Shown: positions 1 to 5,090 of the stretch, piece by piece
Numbering within the stretch: position 1 is the stretch's first letter
Layout of the letters: each line of letters starts with the position of its first letter
From: Actinomycetota bacterium
GTDB lineage: Bacteria; Actinomycetota; Thermoleophilia; Gaiellales; Gaiellaceae
Assembly: GCA_013697465.1 (NCBI GenBank)
Contig: JACCWU010000268.1
Coordinates: 1-5,574, forward strand
DNA: 5,574 nucleotides
Direction: 5' to 3'
Program-made: the position numbers and the translations under genes
Notes under the pieces: model-generated
Told to the model about the DNA's origin: nothing
The model's database searches: none
What the model saw: the letters and a program-made list of their open reading frames with translations, nothing else

Positions 1-1373
1 CGCTGCCCGATCAGCTCCTCGGTCTTCGTCAGCGCGAGCTCGTCGAGGAAGGCGAGCGCCCTCGTCACGGACATCTGCGTGAACGCGTGGATCGACCTGC
101 CCCCGATCGTCACGGCGAGCACCTCCGGCTTCAGCCTTGCACCACCGCACTCCGGGCAGGGCCGGAAGCTCATGTACTCCTCGATCCGCTCGCGCTGCTG
201 CGGTGAGTCGGTCTCCTTGTATCGACGCTGAAGATTCGTGACGAGCCCCTCGAACGCCATCGTGTACTGGCGCTTCCGTCCCATCCGGTTGCGGTAGGTC
301 ACGAAGATCTTGTCGCCGTCCGTTCCGTAGAGAAAACGGTCCTGGTCGTCGCGGGAGAGGTCGCGCCACGGCGTGTCGAGCGAGATCTCGTAGCGCTCCG
401 CGATCGCCTGGATGACGCTGTCGTAGAAGCTCTGGCTGCCGATCGTCCACGGGACGAGCGCGCCTTCGTTGATCGTGAGCGACGTGTCCGGGACGAGGAG
501 ATCCGGGTCGATCTCGAGCTGCGACCCGAGTCCGGTGCAGCGCGGGCATGCGCCGTGCGGCGAGTTGAAGGAGAAGACGCGCGGCTCGAGCTCGGGAAGC
601 GAGACGCCGTGATCCGGGCAGGCGAGGTTCTCCGAGAACGTGAGCGACTCTCCGTCGACGACGTCGATGACGACGAGACCCACCGCCAGAGAGGTCGCCG
701 TCTCGATCGACTGGGTCAGCCGCTGGCGCAGATCCGCCTTCATCGCGAGCCGGTCGACCACGACCTCGATCGTGTGCTTGTACTTCTTGTCGAGCTCGAT
801 CGGCTCCTCGAGCAGCCGCTGCTCGCCGTCGACCTTCACCCGCGTGAACCCGTCTCGGCGGAGCTCTTCGAGCACGTCCTTGTACTCGCCCTTGCGGTCG
901 CGCACGACGGGCGCGTTGACCGTGAACCTCGTGCCCTCCGGAAGCCGAAGAACCTGCTCGACGATCTGGTCGAGCGACTGACCGGCGATCGGCCGCCCGC
1001 ACACCGGGCAGTGCGGCCTGCCGATCCGCGCATAGAGGAGGCGCAGGTAGTCGTAGATCTCGGTCACCGTGCCGACCGTGGAGCGCGGGTTGCGCGAGGT
1101 CGTCTTCTGGTCGATCGAGATCGCCGGCGAGAGACCGTCGATCGAGTCCACGTCGGGCTTCTCCATCATCTGCAGGAACTGCCGCGCGTACGCGCTGAGC
1201 GACTCCACATACCGGCGCTGGCCCTCGGCGTAGATCGTGTCGAAGGCGAGCGACGACTTCCCGGAGCCCGACAGCCCGGTGATGGTCACGAGCGAGTGCC
1301 GCGGGATGCGAACCGTGACGTTCTTGAGGTTGTGCTCCCGCGCGCCGTGGACGACGAGCTCTTCCGCAGTCAT
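1..1373 (-). CDS. uvrA: UvrA, excinuclease ABC subunit A (N-terminal 457 codons; 3' part outside window)
   Basis: UvrA is the damage-recognition ATPase of nucleotide excision repair; it loads UvrB on distorted DNA in the cytoplasm. The reading frame is open from ATG at 1373 to the left edge. Visible landmarks are the opening EHNLKN block (residues 13-18), the Walker A motif GLSGSGKSS (33-41), the AFDTIYAEGQRRYVESLSAYARQFL region (about 43-67), the FSFNSP block (267-272) and the CPECGGARLKPE element (406-417). The first zinc module reads C252-x2-H255-x20-C276-x2-C279, so the second ligand is His where E. coli UvrA has Cys. The window stops at residue 457, about 30 residues before the expected first LSGGE signature, so the second ATPase half is not seen. 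No Shine-Dalgarno sequence precedes the ATG; a -10 element lies 9 nt upstream and an SOS box just beyond it, so LexA control of a leaderless mRNA is likely. Identity is certain; the truncation is only the window edge. Confidence 0.97.
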   Translation of the reverse strand, partial: MTAEELVVHGAREHNLKNVTVRIPRHSLVTITGLSGSGKSSLAFDTIYAEGQRRYVESLSAYARQFLQMMEKPDVDSIDGLSPAISIDQKTTSRNPRSTVGTVTEIYDYLRLLYARIGRPHCPVCGRPIAGQSLDQIVEQVLRLPEGTRFTVNAPVVRDRKGEYKDVLEELRRDGFTRVKVDGEQRLLEEPIELDKKYKHTIEVVVDRLAMKADLRQRLTQSIETATSLAVGLVVIDVVDGESLTFSENLACPDHGVSLPELEPRVFSFNSPHGACPRCTGLGSQLEIDPDLLVPDTSLTINEGALVPWTIGSQSFYDSVIQAIAERYEISLDTPWRDLSRDDQDRFLYGTDGDKIFVTYRNRMGRKRQYTMAFEGLVTNLQRRYKETDSPQQRERIEEYMSFRPCPECGGARLKPEVLAVTIGGRSIHAFTQMSVTRALAFLDELALTKTEELIGQ

Positions 1374-1382
1374 AGGGGCGTT

Positions 1383-1388
1383 ATTCTA
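1383..1388 (-). promoter_or_regulatory. Putative uvrA -10 element (TAGAAT), leaderless start
   Basis: Read on the minus strand this is TAGAAT, one mismatch from TATAAT. It ends 9 nt before the uvrA ATG. Transcription would then begin about 2-3 nt before the start codon, leaving no room for a ribosome binding site, and none is seen (the intervening bases are AACGCCCCT). No good -35 hexamer is visible at 16-18 nt spacing. Confidence 0.6.
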
Positions 1389-1394
1389 CCCGGT

Positions 1395-1408
1395 CGAACA
1401 GACGTTCG
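1395..1408. promoter_or_regulatory. SOS box (LexA/DinR operator) of uvrA
   Basis: The 14-mer CGAACAGACGTTCG is a perfect inverted repeat of CGAAC around a 4-nt centre. It fits the Gram-positive and actinobacterial LexA consensus (CGAAC-N4-GTTCG). It sits 6 bp upstream of the uvrA -10 hexamer, in the -35/-10 spacer, where a bound repressor would block polymerase. uvrA is a classic SOS gene, so site and gene agree. LexA itself is not in the window. Confidence 0.88.
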
Positions 1409-1433
1409 CCTCGACCCACTCCCCGCCCACGTG

Positions 1434-2651
1434 TTAGCGAGCGAGGCTTGCGGGCAACGCTTCGCCAGTCGCTCCGCCGATGCAGTGCGCGACGTCGCGC
1501 GGCTCCCTTGAGATCGCCCGGCAGTCCGCCTTGCGCGCCGCAACCGTCGTCCGGAACCGCCCCATGATCGTGCCGATCGCGCGAAAGCACGCGCCGCGAA
1601 GCTTGCGCGCAGTCGTTGCGCAGAGACCCGCAGCCTGTGCACCGCCCGCGAAGTTGGCCGTCATGTCCATGGCGGCGAACGTCACGCAGTCCTTCTCGCC
1701 TCCGTACCGGCGAGCGACGGTGCAGATCTCCGAGATCTCCCGGGCGTCTCGATGCGTCTGGCCCGACACGTCTCGGCCGAAGGATTGGAAGCACGCCGAC
1801 TTCCAGCCCCTCTCGACTCCCGCACAGGTCGCCGCCGTCTCCTTCCAGTCCACGCCGACGACGCGCAGGATTCGCGACGTCACGAGCTGGTAGCAGGTGC
1901 GCTTGTCGTCCTCGGCGACCCAGTTGCACGGATACACGGGATCGTCGTCCGAGACCCACTTCGACTCGACGCCGTACGAGCTCGAGATGTTCTCCATAAA
2001 CGTCCCGCCCTTGCACGACTCCTGGTCCCAGTCGTCGGACAACCGGTTGCAGACCTCGAGCGCCAAGGGGAGGTCGTAGCCGGTCGTGATCATGAGCCCG
2101 TGCCCGAGCCCGTGCAGGCACTGATATGCAAGCCAGCTCACGGACCGAACGCGGTCGTCGTCGCAGAGCCCGCGGGAAACCGCCGCGAGCTTCTCCGGCT
2201 CGTAACCCCGCACGCTGAGCAGCGCGCGCTCGAGGACGCCGTGGTAGTAGCCGGACCAGCAGCTCGCCGAGCCCTCGGAGAACGTCCGTGCGACGTTGTC
2301 GCGATACCTCGAGAGCGCGGCAGACCCGATCGCGTGGGCCACTCGGTGGCAGCGGGGATCGGAGCCGTCGCCGTACTGCTCGTCGAAGAGCGTCAAAGCC
2401 GCCTTGGGGCCTTCGTGGAAGGCGATGTTCCCGTACGCCTGCTCGAAGCACGACTGCTCGGAGCACGTCTCGAGCGCGGTGTCGTCGGGCTCGAAGCTCC
2501 CAGCCACCGGGTGTAGCGAGAGCGCCGCCTCGTCGTTTCCGGCCGTGTCTCCATTTAGCGCGGCAAAGCCGGCGGCGGCCACGACGGCAGCCCCCGACGC
2601 GAGGAGGCACAACCAGAGTGCGAGGCGACCGTTACGAGAGACCGGGCGCAT
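1434..2651 (-). CDS. Exported cysteine-repeat protein of unknown function
   Basis: I do not recognise a named family. The 405-residue protein starts with a basic N-region (R2, R6, R9) and a hydrophobic stretch (about 10-31), so it is a signal peptide or N-terminal membrane anchor with an extracytoplasmic remainder. From residue 68 onward it reads as about ten degenerate repeats, each opening with Cys, usually followed by an aromatic or aliphatic residue: C68, C101, C131, C178, C213, C253, C287, C322, C355, C390, with median spacing near 35. From C178 on, a second Cys falls 22-29 residues after the first and 11-13 before the next repeat (C201, C242, C276, C310, C344, C377), which suggests disulfide-stapled helical hairpins resembling a Sel1/TPR-like solenoid. 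Repeats 2-4 carry His: CHRVAH (101-106), CWSGYYHG (131-138), CLHGLGHG (178-185), followed by Glu-bearing CKGGTFMEN (213-221). This could be a metal or haem site. The ATG at 2651 gives the complete signal sequence. It lies 60 bp upstream of uvrA on the same strand, with an independent promoter between them. Confidence 0.88.
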   Translation of the reverse strand: MRPVSRNGRLALWLCLLASGAAVVAAAGFAALNGDTAGNDEAALSLHPVAGSFEPDDTALETCSEQSCFEQAYGNIAFHEGPKAALTLFDEQYGDGSDPRCHRVAHAIGSAALSRYRDNVARTFSEGSASCWSGYYHGVLERALLSVRGYEPEKLAAVSRGLCDDDRVRSVSWLAYQCLHGLGHGLMITTGYDLPLALEVCNRLSDDWDQESCKGGTFMENISSSYGVESKWVSDDDPVYPCNWVAEDDKRTCYQLVTSRILRVVGVDWKETAATCAGVERGWKSACFQSFGRDVSGQTHRDAREISEICTVARRYGGEKDCVTFAAMDMTANFAGGAQAAGLCATTARKLRGACFRAIGTIMGRFRTTVAARKADCRAISREPRDVAHCIGGATGEALPASLAR

Positions 2652-2659
2652 TCAGGCTT

Positions 2660-2665
2660 AGTATC
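2660..2665 (-). promoter_or_regulatory. Possible -10 element of the Cys-repeat gene
   Basis: The minus strand reads GATACT ending 8 nt before the ATG at 2651, with AAGCCTGA between and no Shine-Dalgarno sequence. This geometry matches the uvrA promoter and suggests a leaderless transcript. I find no convincing -35 element, so this is tentative. Confidence 0.35.
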
Positions 2666-2711
2666 GGTTCTGTCGGCATCCAACCGTATCGCCAATCGTT
2701 GTCCGGGCTGT

Positions 2712-2729
2712 GAAGCCGTCGCCGGCTTC
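2712..2729. repeat. Perfect inverted repeat / hairpin in divergent region
   Basis: GAAGCCG, loop TCGC, CGGCTTC: a 7-bp GC-rich stem with a 4-nt loop. No T-tract follows on either strand, so it is not a standard terminator. It could be an operator half-site pair or a 5'-UTR structure of the 2792 gene. It lies 62 bp upstream of that start codon. Confidence 0.55.
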
Positions 2730-2778
2730 CGAATCTGGCAGAACCCGCCCGCAGGTGGCATGCTCGAGTCCTACGAGC

Positions 2779-2785
2779 AAGGAGG
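2779..2785 (+). promoter_or_regulatory. Strong ribosome binding site (AAGGAGG)
   Basis: AAGGAGG is a near-complete Shine-Dalgarno sequence 6 nt before the ATG at 2792. It fixes that start and rules out the longer upstream ATG readings. It is the only strong ribosome binding site in the window. Confidence 0.88.
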
Positions 2786-2791
2786 AGTGCA

Positions 2792-3148
2792 ATGGCCGAC
2801 GCCGGTCTCTTCATCGGCTGGGGTGAGGTCGTTCGAGGTCGTGAGACCGAGGCGATCGAGGTCTTCAACGAGACGCTCGCGTACTACGGCCGGCTTGCCG
2901 AAGACGGCACGATCGAGAGCTTCGAGCCCGTTTTCCTCGAGCCCCACGGCGGCGATCTCAACGGATTCATCCTCATCCGCGGGGACGCGGACAGCCTCGC
3001 CTCGTTGCGTGTGAGCGAGGAGTTCACCCAGTTCGCGACTCGAGCCACGTTGATCGTCGAGAACTTCGGCATCGTCGGGGCGGATCTCGCAGAGCGCCTC
3101 CAGCGCCAGATGGAGTACTACACCGAGCAGATCGGCGCCTTCGCGTAG
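2792..3148 (+). CDS. Small conserved alpha/beta protein, unknown function
   Basis: A soluble, acidic 118-residue protein with no signal peptide or membrane segment. Residue pattern suggests a beta-alpha-beta-beta-alpha-beta layout: strand about 5-15 (LFIGWGEVVRG), helix 18-38, strand 41-50, strand 57-63 after PHGGDLNGF, helix 66-81, strand 84-92, and a C-terminal helix 95-113. This resembles the ferredoxin-like fold of dimeric alpha/beta-barrel (YCII/ABM-like) proteins. I know look-alike hypothetical proteins from many bacteria but no assigned function. The PHGGDLNGF loop with the downstream RGD (63-65) is the most motif-like part. A strong AAGGAGG site precedes the ATG, so it is probably well expressed. 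It is the first gene of a three-gene plus-strand run, 19 bp before the lipoprotein gene. No cofactor or catalytic residues can be assigned. Confidence 0.88.
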   Translation: MADAGLFIGWGEVVRGRETEAIEVFNETLAYYGRLAEDGTIESFEPVFLEPHGGDLNGFILIRGDADSLASLRVSEEFTQFATRATLIVENFGIVGADLAERLQRQMEYYTEQIGAFA

Positions 3149-3155
3149 GCGTCGG

Positions 3156-3161
3156 TATAAA
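3156..3161 (+). promoter_or_regulatory. Possible -10 element (TATAAA) overlapping a weak SD before the lipoprotein gene
   Basis: TATAAA ends 6 nt before the GTG at 3168, inside a 19-bp gap. As a -10 it would give a leaderless mRNA starting about at the GTG. The same bases also supply AAAGG (3159-3163), a modest Shine-Dalgarno sequence 4 nt from the GTG that would serve read-through from the upstream gene. The two readings compete; no clear -35 supports the promoter. Confidence 0.35.
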
Positions 3162-3167
3162 GGCGGC

Positions 3168-3608
3168 GTGCGCTACCTCGCGTACGCCGCCTCGTTCGTC
3201 GTGCTCGCCGCTGCAGGCTGCGGCACCGATAGCGAAGCGACCTGGGGCGGCCCTCCGGATCCTGCGGCAGACGGCACCGTTGCCGTCGAGGCCTTCAACG
3301 CGTACGCCGCGGACGTGGACGACGCCTGGGAGGGATCCGCGGCGATGAGCGCGGCCGAGTTCCTCCGCCTCGACGAGCGCTCGGTCACGCGGACGACGAT
3401 CGAAGCCGAAGCTTCCGGTGAGGGAAACGGGCCAGAGACCGTGGTCGTGACTCTCGACGGGCTCTTGGACGACTCCGTCCGAGCGGAGCGCTGGACCCTT
3501 CGGTTTCTGCCCGACGGCGACGACTACGAGTTGACCCATGCCGCATGGGCGCAGCGCTGCCAGCCCGACCGCGGGCATCAGGAATTCTCACCCGAGCTCT
3601 GCGTCTAG
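3168..3608 (+). CDS. Putative lipoprotein with C-terminal Cys-pair motif
   Basis: A 146-residue protein starting at GTG. Its N-terminus is a short lipoprotein signal: R2, hydrophobic core 4-16, and lipobox-like AAGC with the lipidated Cys at 18, so it is predicted to be anchored on the outer face of the membrane. The mature part is acidic. It has a helical-looking stretch at 37-70, a beta-rich segment at 91-125 (VVVTLDGLLDD, WTLRFLPDGDDYELTHAAW), and ends in CQPDRGHQEFSPELC (131-145), where the two cysteines probably form a disulfide. I have an impression of similar WxxRCxPGRGHQ-type tails in uncharacterised actinobacterial proteins, but no function is known to me. The GTG start is preferred because it gives an intact signal peptide and sits just after the upstream stop. 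It lies between the 118-residue protein gene (19 bp) and the PAP2 gene (29 bp) and is probably co-transcribed with them. Confidence 0.85.
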   Translation: MRYLAYAASFVVLAAAGCGTDSEATWGGPPDPAADGTVAVEAFNAYAADVDDAWEGSAAMSAAEFLRLDERSVTRTTIEAEASGEGNGPETVVVTLDGLLDDSVRAERWTLRFLPDGDDYELTHAAWAQRCQPDRGHQEFSPELCV

Positions 3609-3637
3609 CCCACGCGAAGGGCGGGAATGCTTCCAGC

Positions 3638-4333
3638 ATGACGGACGCGCGACGGGCCCGGCTGTACGCGACGGTGTGCGCGCTCGCGCTCGTCGCCTTC
3701 GCGGTGCTGGCAGCCGCGGTGCTCTTCTGGGGTGGCGCGGATCGACTCGACGTTCGCTTCGTGAACCGGGTGCACACGAGCGTTCCCGACGGACTCGTGG
3801 ACGCGATGAAGGTGCTGACATACGCCGGAAGCGTCGTGGTTCTGGGACCGATCGCGATCGTCGCAGGCGCGGTCCTCGTCTGGCGCGGCCGCCCCGGCGC
3901 CGCGCTCTTCGTCGTGGCCGCGTTCGCCGGCAGCCAGCTACCCGGCCCGGGGCTCAAGGCCGTCTTCCGGCGCGCGCGGCCCGAGCTAGAGGACCCGTTT
4001 GCGCAGCTCGCAACGTATTCGTTCCCGAGCGGCCATGCATTCGGCGCCGCGGCGACGTACGGGGCGCTTGCGCTCGTCCTCGCCTCCGCGGCCGAGCGTA
4101 CAAGCCGCCGAGTCCTCGTCCTCGGGGTGGCGGCTGCGCTGATCGCCCTCGTCGCTGCGAGTCGCGTGATTCTCGGGGTTCATTACATGTTCGACGTCGT
4201 CGGCGGGGTCGTCGCCGCTGTCGCCTGGGTCAGCGCACTGTTATTCGTCCTCCAGCGCGCGCACAGACGCGGCCTCCGCCTCGCGCTCTTTCGGAGGCAC
4301 GAGCAGCCGCAGAGCGCCGGGCTCGATCCGTAG
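3638..4333 (+). CDS. PAP2-family membrane phosphatase
   Basis: A 231-residue integral membrane lipid phosphatase of the PAP2 (type 2 phosphatidic acid phosphatase) superfamily. All three signature motifs are intact: K107-x6-RP (KAVFRRARP), PSGH (130-133) and SR-x5-H-x3-D (S175, R176, H182, D186). By family knowledge, H182 is the nucleophile assisted by D186, and H133 is the acid. Hydrophobic segments at about 11-31, 61-82, 87-101, 133-150, 158-175 and 184-205 fit the usual six-helix layout. Substrate is not fixed by sequence: phosphatidate, phosphatidylglycerophosphate or undecaprenyl pyrophosphate are all possible. An upstream in-frame ATG at 3545 would overlap the lipoprotein gene and lacks a signal-like start, so I chose 3638, where GGGCGGGAA lies 10 nt upstream. 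Its last 31 codons, a charged cytoplasmic tail, overlap the convergent lipid kinase gene by 93 bp. Confidence 0.93.
   Translation: MTDARRARLYATVCALALVAFAVLAAAVLFWGGADRLDVRFVNRVHTSVPDGLVDAMKVLTYAGSVVVLGPIAIVAGAVLVWRGRPGAALFVVAAFAGSQLPGPGLKAVFRRARPELEDPFAQLATYSFPSGHAFGAAATYGALALVLASAAERTSRRVLVLGVAAALIALVAASRVILGVHYMFDVVGGVVAAVAWVSALLFVLQRAHRRGLRLALFRRHEQPQSAGLDP
4241..4333. other. 93-bp convergent coding overlap (PAP2 / lipid kinase)
   Basis: The PAP2 stop (TAG at 4331-4333) lies inside the lipid kinase gene, and the kinase stop (TAA, minus strand, 4243-4241) lies inside the PAP2 gene. The shared stretch encodes the charged tail of PAP2 (residues 202-231) on one strand and the last 30 residues of the kinase on the other, mostly past the conserved cores of both proteins. 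Confidence 0.88.
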
Positions 4334-5086
4334 CTCGAGCGGCGACTCGAGGTGCGCGGGCTCACCGTCGACGGCCGCCCGTACCCGGCCCCCTCGAGTC
4401 TCGATCCGCACGTGAGCCGCCTTGCGCTCCGTCCAGCGCAGTCGACGCAAGCCGCGCGCCGCGTAGATCGAAAGCGTGCCCTCGTCGACGCGCTCCCGCG
4501 CGCCGATCGAGAAGAGATCGAGCTTGTATTCGTTATTCGCCACGAGAACGACACTCGCCCGCACCGGCTGCCCGTCGACGACGAAGCGCTCCATCCGGCG
4601 GTGGTCCTTCAGCGAGATCAGCAGTGCGCGCATCCTCGCGAACGCCTCGCGGCGCTGTCGTCGCCGCTCTCGACGATGGACAAGCCGCGCATAGTTGCCC
4701 AGCGAGACGTTGTTCAGGAACACCCTGTCGCCGACCCGTCCCACGTCGACGCGCCGCTCGACGCCGTCGCGGAAGGCCGCCAGCGCACCCAACGGATCGT
4801 CGCCGTCGAGTCCCACGTCGCCCGCGAAGTGGTTTCGCGTACCCCAGGGGATGCAGACGAACGGCAGGTCGCGCTCGAGCGCCGCCTGCGCGACCGCGCC
4901 CAGCGATCCGTCGCCGCCGGCCATGCCGAGCACGTCTGCGTCTTCCTCTCGCGCGAGCGCACCGAGATCGTCGTCCTCCGCGAGCACGTGGACTCGTACG
5001 TCGAAGGCCCTCGCCGCAGACTTCAGGTCTTCGACGGTCGGCTCGTCGTTGCCCGACTGCGGGTTGACGAAGAGGGTTCGCCGCAC
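4241..5086 (-). CDS. Diacylglycerol kinase family lipid kinase (YegS/DgkB-like)
   Basis: A 281-residue cytosolic or membrane-peripheral lipid kinase of the DAGK catalytic (LCB5/YegS) family, which phosphorylates diacylglycerol or a related lipid using ATP. Visible family marks are FVNPQSG (6-12), the nucleotide-binding GGDGS (57-61), IPWGTRNHFAGDVGLD (79-94; the GTRN variant of the usual GTGN), FLNNVSLGNYA (123-133), VANNEY (182-187), ERVDEGTLSIY (198-208) and AVDGE (238-242) in the C-terminal beta domain. A very basic helix at 137-153 may contact membrane lipids. The GTG at 5086 is chosen because the NPQSG strand begins within 10 residues, as in the family. A longer frame to 5179 would run deep into the upstream gene and adds an unconserved Ser/Arg-rich stretch. 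It starts 4 nt after the DUF1206 stop, so translational coupling is likely. The last ~17 residues extend beyond the domain and overlap PAP2 in antisense. Confidence 0.92.
   Translation of the reverse strand: MRRTLFVNPQSGNDEPTVEDLKSAARAFDVRVHVLAEDDDLGALAREEDADVLGMAGGDGSLGAVAQAALERDLPFVCIPWGTRNHFAGDVGLDGDDPLGALAAFRDGVERRVDVGRVGDRVFLNNVSLGNYARLVHRRERRRQRREAFARMRALLISLKDHRRMERFVVDGQPVRASVVLVANNEYKLDLFSIGARERVDEGTLSIYAARGLRRLRWTERKAAHVRIETRGGRVRAAVDGEPAHLESPLELRIEPGALRLLVPPKEREAEAASVRALEDE
4272..4298. repeat. Inverted repeat within the convergent overlap
   Basis: GCCTCCG (4272-4278) pairs with CGGAGGC (4292-4298) around a 13-nt loop, giving a 7-bp GC-rich stem readable on both strands. There is no intergenic space for ordinary terminators here, so a bidirectional termination or attenuation role is possible. 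There is no T-tract, and chance occurrence in GC-rich DNA is a real alternative. Confidence 0.35.
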
Positions 5087-5090
5087 GTGC

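Larger units (their letters stand above)
2652..2791. other. Divergent intergenic region
   Basis: These 140 bp separate the minus-strand Cys-repeat gene from the plus-strand gene cluster and must hold both promoters. Visible elements are the GATACT hexamer next to the left gene, a weak inverted pair CGGTT (2665-2669) and AACCG (2682-2686), a strong hairpin at 2712-2729, and the Shine-Dalgarno sequence of the right gene. I could not place a convincing plus-strand -35/-10 pair. Confidence 0.6.

Noticed and set aside
555..1511. Long plus-strand open frame opposite uvrA
   Set aside because: Arg/Val/Asp-rich translation with no domain features, entirely antisense to an unmistakable uvrA; typical GC-rich shadow frame.
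1381..2610. 409-codon minus-strand frame overlapping the Cys-repeat gene
   Set aside because: Arg/Gly-rich translation without a signal peptide or periodicity; it is the +1-type shadow of the 1434-2651 gene, which has a signal sequence and ordered Cys repeats.
2665..2686. CGGTT...AACCG inverted pair upstream of the Cys-repeat gene
   Set aside because: Only 5-bp arms with a 12-nt gap; expected by chance, so not listed as an operator.
3624..3634. GGAA-TGC-TTCC mini palindrome before PAP2
   Set aside because: A 4-bp stem with a 3-nt loop is too weak to call a terminator or operator; part of it doubles as the purine-rich ribosome binding region.
3545..3637. Upstream in-frame ATG extension of PAP2
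   Set aside because: It would overlap 64 bp of the lipoprotein gene, adds 31 residues unlike the family, and the 3638 ATG leads straight into the first membrane helix.
3538..5067. 509-codon plus-strand frame spanning PAP2 and the kinase region
   Set aside because: Extremely Arg/Pro/Ala-rich; it crosses two genes with complete family motifs in other frames.
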